This document shows, in pieces, positions 7,633-17,339 of a stretch of DNA of 64,000 nucleotides. The position numbers and the translations under genes were made by a program. Origin of the DNA: an uncultured Lachnospiraceae bacterium. Its GTDB lineage: Bacteria; Bacillota; Clostridia; Lachnospirales; Lachnospiraceae. Below the pieces are notes generated by a model. The model searched no databases and was not told the DNA's origin. It saw only the letters and a list, made by a program, of their open reading frames with translations. Location: assembly GCA_902781455.1 (NCBI GenBank), contig CACZJF010000007.1, forward strand, positions 1 to 64,000, written 5' to 3'. The number at the start of each line of letters is the position of its first letter. Position 1 is the first letter of the stretch.

Positions 7633-9257
7633 CAGCTGTCCTTCTCTCCCTTTCTTTTCCGCTTCCTGGCATACATATCCTTATCCGCACGGCGGATCGT
7701 GTCAAATACGGAGCGGTCCAGCCTTGGGTCATATGCTGCGATGCCCATGGTGACGTGCACCTGCTCCCATGGAGGAACCGAACCTTCACTGATCTTTTTT
7801 TCTTCCATGCCAAACAGACGGATCAACTCATTTCTGTCCCTGTAGTCTTCATTCTGAAACAGCACGGCGAACTCGTCCCCGCCGATCCGGAAGACCGGGC
7901 TGTGCTGGAACACCCTGCAGATCAGCCGGCATGAGGTCTTCAGATAGATGTCTCCTTTGTCATGACCATACTGGTCATTCACTGCCTTCAGGTCATCGCA
8001 GTCGAAGATGCCCACTGCGAATTCTGCTCCTGCACTGTTGGCGTCAACCCTCTTCTGCAGTTTCTCGACCGAATCGGTAAAAGCACCCTTGTTTCTGACA
8101 GAAGTCAGCGCGTCCACATACGCGCGCTTGTTCAGGTCATTGATATGCACCTTCATATGATTTGCCAGATGCCGGAAGGTAGCAGTCAGCCTGCCTACCT
8201 CGTCGTCCTTGTCATACTGCAGGTCAAATTCATAATTCCCCTTGTCCAGACGCTCCGCGGCTTCCGTCAGTTCCTGGAGCGGTCTTGTGATCCGTCCAGT
8301 ATAGAACAGTGTGAAGGAAGACAGGCTCAGAAGAATGACAGCAGAGATGGCAATAATCTCCCAGACCAGTCTGCGCCAGTCCCCCTCCATCTCATCAACC
8401 GGAACAGCGGCATACAGGCGCATGCCGTTATACAGCGGCATCCAGGCAGCCATCTTCTCAACCCCATCAAACGTATAACGGACAAATGTGCTGTCCACGA
8501 CAGCCTCGTCCGGAACAGCCGGTTTTTCCCCCTGCGCCATCTGAGAGACATCCATGCGGGGATGGTAAAAGAGTTCTCCTTTTTCATCACACAAAAACGC
8601 ATATCCATTGTTGTAAAGCCGAATGCCGTCCACCTGCTCCGCCAGCATGGAATAATCCATCTCGATTCCGACCACGCCGACAAACTGTCCTCTCCAGTAG
8701 ATCGGCACATTGTAGGAGATGACTCTCACATCCAGATTATCTGTGATATAGGGCGGAAGCCAGACCGGCTCCCCGGTGTGCTTCGGAACCGTGAACCAGA
8801 CCAGCTTCGAGGTATCCTCTGTGTCATAGAGGGTGATATCCGTCACTTCATGTCTGGAAAACCCTTCTCCGTAGAGATTCGTGAACCAGAATCCCTTCAC
8901 ATTGGAAGAAATCTCCGGATTAATCCGGTAGTAATAGGTCAGCACACTGCTTGTCCTGCTCACCATTTCTTCGAAGTATTCTTCTGTGAGGTCCACCTGA
9001 CGCTTCAGTACATCCTCCTCAAGCCCGGTCAGATTTTCTTCCGCATAGGCTGCAACCTTCCCGACGGAACGCTGGACGTTGTGAAAGAAGTAATCCATAT
9101 TCCGCTGCCCGGTCTCGCACAGAAGAAGCAGCATCTGCTCGGACTCACGGTGTTTGCTGGTCCGGATGAACAGCACACTGACAAGCGTAACAAGCGAGAC
9201 GGCAATCACCGTCACGCAAACAGTCAGCAGTGTAATTCTGGTACGCAATGAATGCAT
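7632..9257 (-). CDS. Cache-HAMP-GGDEF diguanylate cyclase
   Basis: 541 residues: a membrane segment near 9-30, a large extracellular double-Cache-like sensor (about 35-290, with the GVVGIEMDYSML strand typical of Cache), a second membrane segment near 299-318, HAMP (about 319-370) and a GGDEF domain with GGDEF intact at 459-463. No RxxD inhibitory site precedes it. The string QHSPVxRxGGDEF is shared with the cyclase at 1108-2649, so the two are paralogues. It sits 18 bases after the EAL gene and is coupled to the permease gene. Likely converts an extracellular signal into c-di-GMP synthesis. Confidence 0.93.
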   Translation of the reverse strand: MHSLRTRITLLTVCVTVIAVSLVTLVSVLFIRTSKHRESEQMLLLLCETGQRNMDYFFHNVQRSVGKVAAYAEENLTGLEEDVLKRQVDLTEEYFEEMVSRTSSVLTYYYRINPEISSNVKGFWFTNLYGEGFSRHEVTDITLYDTEDTSKLVWFTVPKHTGEPVWLPPYITDNLDVRVISYNVPIYWRGQFVGVVGIEMDYSMLAEQVDGIRLYNNGYAFLCDEKGELFYHPRMDVSQMAQGEKPAVPDEAVVDSTFVRYTFDGVEKMAAWMPLYNGMRLYAAVPVDEMEGDWRRLVWEIIAISAVILLSLSSFTLFYTGRITRPLQELTEAAERLDKGNYEFDLQYDKDDEVGRLTATFRHLANHMKVHINDLNKRAYVDALTSVRNKGAFTDSVEKLQKRVDANSAGAEFAVGIFDCDDLKAVNDQYGHDKGDIYLKTSCRLICRVFQHSPVFRIGGDEFAVLFQNEDYRDRNELIRLFGMEEKKISEGSVPPWEQVHVTMGIAAYDPRLDRSVFDTIRRADKDMYARKRKRKGEKDS

Positions 9258-9275
9258 CCGCTTTCCACCTTTCCG

Positions 9276-12200
9276 TCAGTCTGTATCGCTGCCGGCACTT
9301 ATCACGCTTCCCGGATCCGGCTCTTTGGGACGCTTTTCTTTCCCCCCGGCCTTCAATGGATCCTGCCCCTGCTGTACATTCCGGATAAAGGTTTCCTCAA
9401 ACACCGATGCGGGAAGCGGGCGTGAGAAATAATAACCCTGCACCAGCGGACAGCCCAGATCCTTCAGAAGCTTCACCTGCCCCTCTGTCTCCACGCCTTC
9501 GGCAACCACCGGAATCCTCAGATTCTTCGCAATATCCAGAATCAGCGCCACCAGCTGGATATCCTTCTCCTCATATTCGATATTCCTGACAAACGCACGG
9601 TCCATCTTCAGCACATCAACAGGCATGGCGGACAGCATATCCAGAGAAGAGTAACCCGTACCGAAATCATCCATCTCCACCACGTAACCCTTGCTGCGCA
9701 GTCCTTTCACAACCCTTATGACCTGGTCCGCATTCTCCGTGTAAGCAGTCTCCGTCACTTCCAGCCGGAAGGACTGATGGTCCAGATCGTGATACTGAAG
9801 AATTGTATCCAGAGCGCTTTCCAGCTCCGGATCAAACACATCCACTCTGGACAGGTTGACGGAAACGGGAACCACTGCGCCGCTCTCCTCCCGCCAGCGC
9901 ACGACCTGCCGGGCCGCTTCTCCCCAGACATACTGATCCACAAGACTGATCTGGCCATTCTTTTCCAGCAGGGGGATGAAATCATCCGGGGGAATCATTC
10001 CAAACTCCGGGTGTCTCCAGCGCACCAGCGCCTCTGCGCCCACAAGAGCGGGCGGCTCTGTCTGGATGTTGAATTTGGGCTGATAATACACTTCAAATTC
10101 ATAGGAATCCAGCGCGCGGCGGAGATCATTCATCAGCCGCTGCTCGTAGATCTCACTCTTTCGGACCTGTTCATCAAATATGATCAGATGCTCCTTGTAA
10201 TGTCCGCGCGCCATGCTGCACGCTGTCCGCGCCTGGTCAAACATCTGCACAGGTTCGAGCTTTTCCTGCCACGGCATCACTCCCATGCGAAGCCGGATGC
10301 TGGTATTGGGCGCAAGCTCACTCAGACAGTCCTGCAGGCGGTCGTATATCTCTCTGTAATCTTCCGTATGCCTGCAGTAAATATCAAACCGGTCTGCTTC
10401 GAATCTGCCTGCGATCCCGCCATGCTGATCCGAGACACTGCGAATCTCACTTCCCAGTACGCGCAGTACACGGTCGCCGAATTCTCTCCCATTGAGCGCA
10501 TTGACAGAATGGAACTGCTCGATATTCAGCACAATGGCATCCATGGGCTGATCCGGATGCTCATGGTACATGCGGTATGCGTACTGGAAGAAGAAATTAC
10601 GGTTATACAGGCCGGTCAGATCATCGGTCTCCGTGGCAAGAATCAGATTTTTCGCTTTTCTCTCCGCACGCATGCTCTTGAACATCAGGCCGAGAATCGT
10701 CAGCAGAATGACCGCTGCCACACCCGTTACCAGATAAATGTTGTCCGATATCAGATCAGCAAATGTCAGCTTCGCATCCTCCGTGATATAGAAAGAAAGT
10801 GACGCGTGGACGGCAGAAGCCGGAACCAGTCCGGTCGTCTTGGACAGAATGGAGTAAAGCTGGGCATTCCCGTTTTTGACCGCAAAGCAGTAATCCAGTC
10901 CCACGCCGGTTGACAGGGTAGTGAGGCGATACTCATCGCAGAGTCTGGAAAGATTGTTGTAACGGAAATTACTGACCAGGATGCAGTCTGCCACCCCGTT
11001 TGACACAGCCTTCAGACAGTCTTTTGTGGTTGGGTAATATACCTTTTTCCAGTGTGGGTAATGATCATCCAGGAACGAATCATAGTTCGGGTTGCCTTCA
11101 TTGACAGCCACAATCACATGTTCCTTGCCTACAAGGCTCCTCGGGTCAGAGATGCGCACCACTGCGTTGATCTCCGTATTGACCAGAGCCGGCGTCATGA
11201 TGATTCCGTTTTTTTCCTGATCGTATCCGTCCAGATTGGCAGGGAACATACAGTCCACTTCTCCCCGGTCCAGCGCTTCCATGGCGGCGGAAGCGGTCGG
11301 GAAAGAGACAGCCTCAAAGTCCAGGTGGACATTGGCCACGCAGTCAGCAGCATAATCCAGGTAGTCTTTCAGGACGCCGGTCAGCTCCCCGGTCTCCGGA
11401 TCCTGCGCGCAGAACGCAAGATAATTATCCTGATAGCCGACCCGGATGGTGCCATGCCGGGTGATCCACTCCACTTCTTCCGGAGAGAGAAATGCGTTTG
11501 CGCCGGTTCTTTTGAAGTACTTCACGAACATCTGCTCGTTATAATACCTGTTTTCGCTCTGAATCCGGCCAAGCGCATAGTCCAGATCTGCAAGCAGGTC
11601 GGAGCGGTCCTTGCTCACCGCAAAAAAGAAGTCCGACGATCCGAGCTTGAATACCGGTTCGGCAAGCTCCGGATTCGTGAAAGAATCCACCGTGACATAT
11701 GCATCAAGTTCTCCGGCGTCAAGCATCTCAAGAGACTGCGTCTCTGAACAGGTAAGCTCTGTCAGCCCGGCAGAAACGCCGTTCAGCTCTGCCCATTCCT
11801 CGTAGAGGGCGGCCTGGATACTACCCTGATTCACGCCGATCTTTTTTCCGTTCACGGAAGTGGGATCACCCGGAACAATCTCCTGATTCCCGGGCGCGAT
11901 AAACAGGTAGTATTCCTCTGTCCCCATCGGGAAGGAAGAAAAGAGCATGTGTTCCGAGCGCTCAGGCGAATAGGAGACATCGCTCAGCAGATCAATCTCT
12001 CCCTTCTCCAGCATCTGGAGAAGATCCGGCCAGCTGCCGGAGACATATTCATATGACCAGCCGGTATAAGCGGCAATCTTCAGCTGGTATTCATAGGCAT
12101 AGCCTGACTTTCTCCCCGCCTCATCCATCGTATTGAAGGAAGAATCAAACCAGCCGACACGTACGACATCCTTTGCTTCCTCTGCCTGCGCCGGTCCCGG

Positions 12201-12281
12201 AACAAGGAATATGACTGACGGCACAAACAGTAAAAGAAAAGCTGCAGTACGTATGAAGCACTTTTTCAGAGCATGCATCAT
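9276..12281 (-). CDS. Two-sensor (SBP_bac_3 x2) GGDEF-like/EAL phosphodiesterase
   Basis: 1001 residues from the ATG at 12279-12281, which has GGAGG eight bases upstream; the longer frame adds 33 unlikely residues. A signal anchor (about 5-28) is followed by two tandem amino-acid-type periplasmic binding domains, beginning VRVGWFDSSFNTMD and IRVGYQDNYLAF, then a membrane segment near 525-545. A GGDEF-like domain with the active site changed to FEADRF (inactive) precedes an EAL domain. EAL catalytic motifs are intact: EALVRW, NLSR, EVTET, DDFGTGYSS, LKMDR, EGVE. It should hydrolyse c-di-GMP in response to small ligands. First gene of an operon that also holds a diguanylate cyclase. Confidence 0.92.
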   Translation of the reverse strand: MMHALKKCFIRTAAFLLLFVPSVIFLVPGPAQAEEAKDVVRVGWFDSSFNTMDEAGRKSGYAYEYQLKIAAYTGWSYEYVSGSWPDLLQMLEKGEIDLLSDVSYSPERSEHMLFSSFPMGTEEYYLFIAPGNQEIVPGDPTSVNGKKIGVNQGSIQAALYEEWAELNGVSAGLTELTCSETQSLEMLDAGELDAYVTVDSFTNPELAEPVFKLGSSDFFFAVSKDRSDLLADLDYALGRIQSENRYYNEQMFVKYFKRTGANAFLSPEEVEWITRHGTIRVGYQDNYLAFCAQDPETGELTGVLKDYLDYAADCVANVHLDFEAVSFPTASAAMEALDRGEVDCMFPANLDGYDQEKNGIIMTPALVNTEINAVVRISDPRSLVGKEHVIVAVNEGNPNYDSFLDDHYPHWKKVYYPTTKDCLKAVSNGVADCILVSNFRYNNLSRLCDEYRLTTLSTGVGLDYCFAVKNGNAQLYSILSKTTGLVPASAVHASLSFYITEDAKLTFADLISDNIYLVTGVAAVILLTILGLMFKSMRAERKAKNLILATETDDLTGLYNRNFFFQYAYRMYHEHPDQPMDAIVLNIEQFHSVNALNGREFGDRVLRVLGSEIRSVSDQHGGIAGRFEADRFDIYCRHTEDYREIYDRLQDCLSELAPNTSIRLRMGVMPWQEKLEPVQMFDQARTACSMARGHYKEHLIIFDEQVRKSEIYEQRLMNDLRRALDSYEFEVYYQPKFNIQTEPPALVGAEALVRWRHPEFGMIPPDDFIPLLEKNGQISLVDQYVWGEAARQVVRWREESGAVVPVSVNLSRVDVFDPELESALDTILQYHDLDHQSFRLEVTETAYTENADQVIRVVKGLRSKGYVVEMDDFGTGYSSLDMLSAMPVDVLKMDRAFVRNIEYEEKDIQLVALILDIAKNLRIPVVAEGVETEGQVKLLKDLGCPLVQGYYFSRPLPASVFEETFIRNVQQGQDPLKAGGKEKRPKEPDPGSVISAGSDTD

Positions 12282-12419
12282 AGAACATTCCTCCCGGCCG
12301 CCGGAATCTGCCTTCCTGTCAATGGTTCTTTCCGGTTCTCGGTCTATATCAGAATATGACCAGAGTATCTTATCACACAATGCCGTTCCCTTCCAGTGAA
12401 GCGCCGGCCGCCGCTCCGG

Positions 12420-13364
12420 TCACAGCAGTCCTTTGTAGCAGGATTTGATTTTGCACTTTTTTGTCATAAGCCCCCAGTGGGCACCGGCTTTTCCTTCGGC
12501 GGAAGCTTTCCAGGGTTCGTCAGCGGCATCAAACCACAGGACAACGATATTGTTCGCTTTCGACCATTTCCGGATGCCGGTGAAGTACTGCCTCGCCTGT
12601 GAGGTACCTGCCACTGCATCACGCTGCCTTCCTCCGGCCGTCGGCCAGCCTGTCTCCGAGACAATCAGTTCCTTTCCCGGGAACTTCTCTCTCACCCCGG
12701 CAATTGTCCGGTCAAATGCGCTGACTGCGTCCGACACAGCAACACCGCCCCAGTATGGATATGCATTCACCATGAGAAGGTCGCAGTACTTCCCGACCTC
12801 CGGATGCGCGAGAATCTGGCTGCAGTCCTCCGCGGTAGTGACCGGTATTTTCCTGCTGATCTTCTTCCTTGCCTGTTTCAGATATCCGATCAGCTTCTCC
12901 GGTGTCAGATCCCCCCGGTACATCGTCTCGTTGCCCACGCAGGCAACATCCACATACTTCTTCTTGCACAGACGGATCAATGCGTTCAGTTCTTTTTTGT
13001 CCTGGCTTTTCCTGCCGCACAGCCATGCGGTTCCGATGATTTTGAACTTCATCTTCCTGGCAATTTTGTAAGCCTTGTTCAATTCTCCGGCAGAGCCATA
13101 GAAGCGCACAGTACCGGCAAACTTCTTCACAGCTTTCAGCTGTTTTCTGATCTGTGAGGCAGACAGCCTGCTGCCGGGAGATCCCTTTATGTAGAACCCC
13201 ACGTCAACAGCAATCTTCTTCCTGGATACACTGATCTTAGAAACCTTGCGGATGGCAGTTCTGCCCGCCCCTGTTCCCTGCGTCTTTGCCCCGGATACCG
13301 TCCGGGCCGCCAGCAGCAGCAGGACGATGAGGGCGGCAGCCAGTCTCTTTGTATTTCTCTTCAT
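12420..13364 (-). CDS. Secreted GH17-like beta-glucan hydrolase
   Basis: 314 residues from the ATG at 13362-13364 (GAGGG site upstream). An N-terminal signal peptide (basic start, LIVLLLLAARTVSG) is followed by a TIM-barrel-like domain. ACVGNETM carries the likely acid/base Glu and VSETGWPTAGG the likely nucleophile Glu of glycoside hydrolase family 17, whose members act on beta-1,3-glucans or transfer glucosyl units. KFAGTVRFYGSAGELNKA and MVNAYPYWGG also fit that fold. The mature N-terminus is Lys-rich. It stands alone, 139 bases upstream of the EAL operon. Family assignment is from motifs only, so a related clan GH-A family is possible. Confidence 0.75.
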   Translation of the reverse strand: MKRNTKRLAAALIVLLLLAARTVSGAKTQGTGAGRTAIRKVSKISVSRKKIAVDVGFYIKGSPGSRLSASQIRKQLKAVKKFAGTVRFYGSAGELNKAYKIARKMKFKIIGTAWLCGRKSQDKKELNALIRLCKKKYVDVACVGNETMYRGDLTPEKLIGYLKQARKKISRKIPVTTAEDCSQILAHPEVGKYCDLLMVNAYPYWGGVAVSDAVSAFDRTIAGVREKFPGKELIVSETGWPTAGGRQRDAVAGTSQARQYFTGIRKWSKANNIVVLWFDAADEPWKASAEGKAGAHWGLMTKKCKIKSCYKGLL

Positions 13365-13547
13365 AATCTTCCCTCTGAACACCGTTTCCTTCCCGCACAT
13401 TTATTATAGCAAACCTTTTGTCTTCAGTGTTGTACAAGGTCTCTGCTTTATGGTAAAACTTTGTTCAACTGAGTCTGTAATGACGAATCTGGTGTTTATC
13501 CCTGTTCCGGGTGCCGGTCAGGACAAGATTTGGAAAGGAGCAAAGCA

Positions 13548-13680
13548 ATGGCGGTGAAGCAGTTTCAGCAGGATGAAGTCATATTCCAGCAGGGAGATGA
13601 GGGAAGTGTCTTCTATCAGATCGCTCACTGCCAGATATTATGATATCTGCGAAAAGATCTCTGCGTTCCAGAATCAGTAA
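13548..13680 (+). pseudogene. Remnant of a cyclic-nucleotide-binding-domain protein
   Basis: After a good ribosome site (GGAAAGGAG), the frame reads MAVKQFQQDEVIFQQGDEGS then VFYQIAHCQIL and stop at 13641. This is the start of a Crp-type cNMP-binding fold (F..DEVIF.QGDEGS.FYQI). From 13636, one frame over, the sequence reads YYDICEKISAFQNQ and stops at 13680, resembling the C-terminal end of a short protein of this kind. The middle, including the phosphate-binding cassette, is missing. It therefore looks like an internally deleted gene. No function is expected. Confidence 0.6.
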
Positions 13681-13725
13681 CCCACAGCCAGCCTTCCGGG
13701 CAGGATACCCGGAGCCGGCATGAAA

Positions 13726-13751
13726 CGGGCAGGAGGATCCCCTCCTGCCCG
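13726..13751. terminator. Hairpin terminator between Hpt gene and cNMP remnant
   Basis: Perfect 11-base arms CGGGCAGGAGG/CCTCCTGCCCG with a four-base loop. On the minus strand TTTCAT follows; on the plus strand CTTCCTGTTTCC follows. It can close transcription from both convergent units; the T-runs are weak. Confidence 0.65.
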
Positions 13752-13777
13752 CTTCCTGTTTCCTGTGAAGATCTGAA

Positions 13778-14143
13778 TCAATTACCGTCCCGCCGGGAGA
13801 TGAGCTCGTCTCTCAGCTGAGTGATCCGCTCCAGGTATGCCTGACAGTCTTCTTCCCTGCCTTCCAGAGAGCCGGCTGCCGGCCGCAGGATCTCTGTCAG
13901 TTCTGCGACTGGCTCATAGATCGGTGTGAGCGCAACATTGGCCGTGATCCCCTTCAGCGCGTGGGCAGCCTCGAACGCAGCCTGCCGGTCACCGGACTGC
14001 AAAGCATCGCTCAGCCTGCCAAAGCTCTTGTCATCCAGTGTCATTTTTACCATCTCCAGGTAGAATGTCTCATCATTCATGCAGCGTTCCATACCTTCCC
14101 GGACATTCGCGCCGAACTGGCGCAGATTATCAATTGTAAGCAT
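13778..14143 (-). CDS. Hpt-domain phosphotransfer protein
   Basis: 121 residues from the ATG at 14141-14143 (GGGAGG site seven bases upstream); a 13-residue longer form would overlap the kinase gene. The single domain is a four-helix histidine phosphotransfer module, with the phospho-accepting His in AAHALKGITANV. It follows a hybrid histidine kinase with two receivers, so it likely takes phosphate from the kinase receiver and passes it on, most plausibly to the REC-GGDEF-EAL protein encoded upstream. Third gene of the phosphorelay operon. Confidence 0.88.
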   Translation of the reverse strand: MLTIDNLRQFGANVREGMERCMNDETFYLEMVKMTLDDKSFGRLSDALQSGDRQAAFEAAHALKGITANVALTPIYEPVAELTEILRPAAGSLEGREEDCQAYLERITQLRDELISRRDGN

Positions 14144-14174
14144 GCGGTTACCTCCCGTTTTTTTCCTGTCGTTG

Positions 14175-17100
14175 TCATTCACTGATCAGGCTCTCCAAAG
14201 TTTCATACATCGCATCCGGCTTGACAGGCTTGGACAGATGCGCATTCATCCCAGCCTGCAGGGAGCGCTGCACGTCCTCGTCGAACGCGTTTGCTGTCAG
14301 GGCAATGATGGGGATTGACTTTGCATCCGCCCTGTCCATCGCACGGATCCGGCGGGTCGCCTCCAGGCCGTCCATCTCCGGCATACGGATATCCATGAGA
14401 ACTGCACTGTAGTATCCTTCCGGACTGGCTGCCATTTTTTCCACTGCTACCCTGCCGTTTTCGGCAATGTCAGCCTCCATATCCCTGGCCTGCAGCACCA
14501 TCATCATGATCCTGGCGTTGACCTCCATATCCTCTGCCAGAAGAATCCGGCGTCCGGAAAGCTCTGCTTTCCTCTCCTTCTGAGCAGATACTTTCTTTCG
14601 CTGAAGGGCTGTGCTGAATTCTTCCATCACTGCCGCAGCGAAGAGCGGCTTCGGGATAAAGCTGTCAACACCTGCCTGCACTGCTTCGTCCAGAATGTCA
14701 TCCCAGTTGTATGCAGTCAGGATAATAATGGCGGACTCATCACCAGTTATGGCACGGATCCGGCGGGTCGTCTCAACACCGTCCATCTCAGGCATCTGCC
14801 AGTCCACGAGAATCAGGTTGTATGGCGCACGGCGCGCATGGCGCAGCTTCACCATCTCAATCGCCTGCTTCCCGGAATCCGCGGTTTCCGCGGCAATTCC
14901 TGCCTTCTCCAGCACCAGTCTTGCATGCTCACAGCTCAGCGGATCATCATCGATGACCAGCACGGTCATGTCACCCGGCGCAATCTCCATCTTTTCCTTG
15001 CCTTTCACACGGGATGCATCGGCAAGCGTAACGGTTACCGTGAAGACAGAGCCTTTTCCCTTCACACTTTCCACCGCGATATCGCCGTTCATCATCTCCA
15101 CGATTCTCTTCGTGATCGCCATGCCGAGGCCGGAACTGCCATACTTGCTGGTTGTAGAAGCATCCTCCTGCGCGAACGTATCGAACAGATGGGGAAGGAA
15201 TTCCTCACTGATTCCGATTCCTGTATCGGAGATTCTGAATTCAAGCGTGGTCTTTCCTTCATACTGTGCCTTCCGCCTGACCTGCAGCTCTACTTTTCCG
15301 CCTGTCGGCGTAAACTTGACTGCGTTGCCCAGTATATTGATCAGTGCCTGGCGCAGCTTCATGTTGTCGCCGATATAGTAATCATCCACCTCGCTGTTGA
15401 GACGGCACTGATACGTAAGTCCCTTGTCGCGGCACTGTGTACTGAACATCGTGTTGACCGCCTCCAGGAGTCTTGCAAAGGAAAACTCTTCATTGCGGAG
15501 GATCATACGGCCGGATTCAATGCGCGTCATATCCAGAATATCATTGATCAGATTCAGAAGATGCTCCGCAGAAGCGCCGATCTGTTCCAGATACGAGCGC
15601 GTCTTATCAGGCGTTTCAGGATCTTTCAGGGCAATGCTGTCAAGCCCTATGATCGCGTTCATCGGCGTACGGATCTCATGACTCATATTGGACAGGAAAG
15701 CGGTCTTGGCCCTGTTTGCCTCCTCCGCTGCCGCAAGGGCATCACTGAGTACCTGGCGCTGCTCCATCGCGCTTCTCATCTCGGCGTCCGCATCCATAAA
15801 GCACGCGCCGACATTGTGAACGCCTTCGTCCTCGCCATCCTCCGGTGAGCGGACACCGGCGAAGCGCACCGTCTCATAGGATTCTTTCCCATGGCGCTTC
15901 ACCAGATAGGTGAAGGAAATCACCGGGTTCTTCTCCAGTCCTTCCCTGATATGATCCGGCCGGATAAACTCCAGGAAACTTTCTCTGTATTCTTCTGTCA
16001 CATACTGATCTGCGTAAGCCGTCACGGAAGCCAGGTACGGGAACCGCTCTCCCGGCCGGAAGCCGGAACCGTCCAGATCAGCGTGCGCACGATAGCATAC
16101 TCCCTCATCTTTATCCAGTTCCAGGTAATATACACTCCAGTAATCGGAGGACAGGGCGGTGATCATCCTGTTCTGCTCTTCCCGGTGCTGCTGCTCCGCA
16201 AGAAGCTGTTCCTGCAGCTTCAGCTGCTCCTCCAGCGATTCCTGTTTCACGCGAAGCGCGGCTTCTGAAGCCGTGTGTTCTACAACCAGCTGATTGTTTT
16301 TCCTGATCTGCATGAACACAAGGCCGAACATCACGCCCATCACTACAATCGTCAGCAGAGACTGCATCAGACTTCTGCGGACAGAGTCCGCAGAGATCGA
16401 ACCGATCCTTTCACTGATGACACTCTCACGGATCAGGTATGTTAGCTGCCAGTCGGTTCCTTTGATGGGAAGATAGCTCAGGGTTTCCCGGATATCATTG
16501 TATGTGAAGGAAACAACGCCTTTTTCTCCCTGCGTAAATGTTTTCTGAAAGCTTTCAAAAGTATAAGGCTGCTCAAACGCAGCGCCCTTCATGGCACTGA
16601 TCAGATTATCCTCAGCCGCCAGTCCCCCAAGCACGGCGTCCGTCAAAGCCCAGCCCTCTGTCGTGTAGATATTGCAGAAGGTTGCGTCATTGGTGTTCGT
16701 ATCCATCGATACGCCTGCGAGCATGTCTTTCATATTGATCGCCATGAAGCAGACACACAGGGTTTTGTCCCCGAGCGCAAGGTTCACCGGAGCAGCGATA
16801 ATCACCTGTTTCTGCCCGTCTTCCGTCGTATAGATGGAGATCTCCGGCCCGGAAAGCGTCTGATAGTCGAAGGAATACTCCTCGATGTTATCCTGCAGTC
16901 CCCGCCAGGTATAGATCGTGCCCTCGGTATCCACAAAAGCGAACTTATCCAGCGAAAACAGCTGCACCATGTGCTTCTGGTACGCCGCCAGATGCTCCGC
17001 GTCACTCAGATCCTCTTCATTCATAAGATCAATAGCGACCTGAATGGTATTAATCCGGCTTTGCAGATTGTTCTCCACAACCTGTTCTCTGCGGCCGGTC

Positions 17101-17261
17101 AGTTCGTCCAGATACAGAAGGCTGACCGTGCGGACTGCATCCTCGGTATCCCGCTTCGCACTCTGCCCCATCCAGAATGTCCCTGCAATCATGAGAATTG
17201 CCAGGACGAAACTTCCGATGATCACAATCGATGTCGTACGGTTTTTTCTGACCTCTTCCAT
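14175..17261 (-). CDS. Hybrid sensor histidine kinase (Cache-PAS-HisKA-HATPase-REC-REC)
   Basis: 1028 residues from the ATG at 17259-17261 (GGTGGAGG upstream); the longer frame begins with TTG. Membrane segments near 12-33 and 305-325 flank a Cache-like extracellular sensor. A PAS-like region (about 365-490) leads to HisKA with the phospho-His in FLSNMSHEIRTPMNAI, and HATPase with DTGIGI and GSSGLGMAI boxes. Two receivers follow: VLVIDDDP with the Asp in LILVDWQMPEMDG, and ILLAEDMEVN with the Asp in AVLMDIRMPEMDG. The architecture resembles BarA/TorS-like kinases that need a separate Hpt, which is the next gene. Confidence 0.93.
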   Translation of the reverse strand: MEEVRKNRTTSIVIIGSFVLAILMIAGTFWMGQSAKRDTEDAVRTVSLLYLDELTGRREQVVENNLQSRINTIQVAIDLMNEEDLSDAEHLAAYQKHMVQLFSLDKFAFVDTEGTIYTWRGLQDNIEEYSFDYQTLSGPEISIYTTEDGQKQVIIAAPVNLALGDKTLCVCFMAINMKDMLAGVSMDTNTNDATFCNIYTTEGWALTDAVLGGLAAEDNLISAMKGAAFEQPYTFESFQKTFTQGEKGVVSFTYNDIRETLSYLPIKGTDWQLTYLIRESVISERIGSISADSVRRSLMQSLLTIVVMGVMFGLVFMQIRKNNQLVVEHTASEAALRVKQESLEEQLKLQEQLLAEQQHREEQNRMITALSSDYWSVYYLELDKDEGVCYRAHADLDGSGFRPGERFPYLASVTAYADQYVTEEYRESFLEFIRPDHIREGLEKNPVISFTYLVKRHGKESYETVRFAGVRSPEDGEDEGVHNVGACFMDADAEMRSAMEQRQVLSDALAAAEEANRAKTAFLSNMSHEIRTPMNAIIGLDSIALKDPETPDKTRSYLEQIGASAEHLLNLINDILDMTRIESGRMILRNEEFSFARLLEAVNTMFSTQCRDKGLTYQCRLNSEVDDYYIGDNMKLRQALINILGNAVKFTPTGGKVELQVRRKAQYEGKTTLEFRISDTGIGISEEFLPHLFDTFAQEDASTTSKYGSSGLGMAITKRIVEMMNGDIAVESVKGKGSVFTVTVTLADASRVKGKEKMEIAPGDMTVLVIDDDPLSCEHARLVLEKAGIAAETADSGKQAIEMVKLRHARRAPYNLILVDWQMPEMDGVETTRRIRAITGDESAIIILTAYNWDDILDEAVQAGVDSFIPKPLFAAAVMEEFSTALQRKKVSAQKERKAELSGRRILLAEDMEVNARIMMMVLQARDMEADIAENGRVAVEKMAASPEGYYSAVLMDIRMPEMDGLEATRRIRAMDRADAKSIPIIALTANAFDEDVQRSLQAGMNAHLSKPVKPDAMYETLESLISE

Positions 17262-17339
17262 CTTCTGTGCCTCCACCAAAACTTCCGGTTCTTCCGAATC
17301 AGACTCTCAGTGTTCCTTCCTCTACTGCTTCTGTCTCTG

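Noticed and set aside
7962-9251. 429-codon plus-strand open frame
   Set aside because: Antisense to the Cache-HAMP-GGDEF gene; no start signal or domain.
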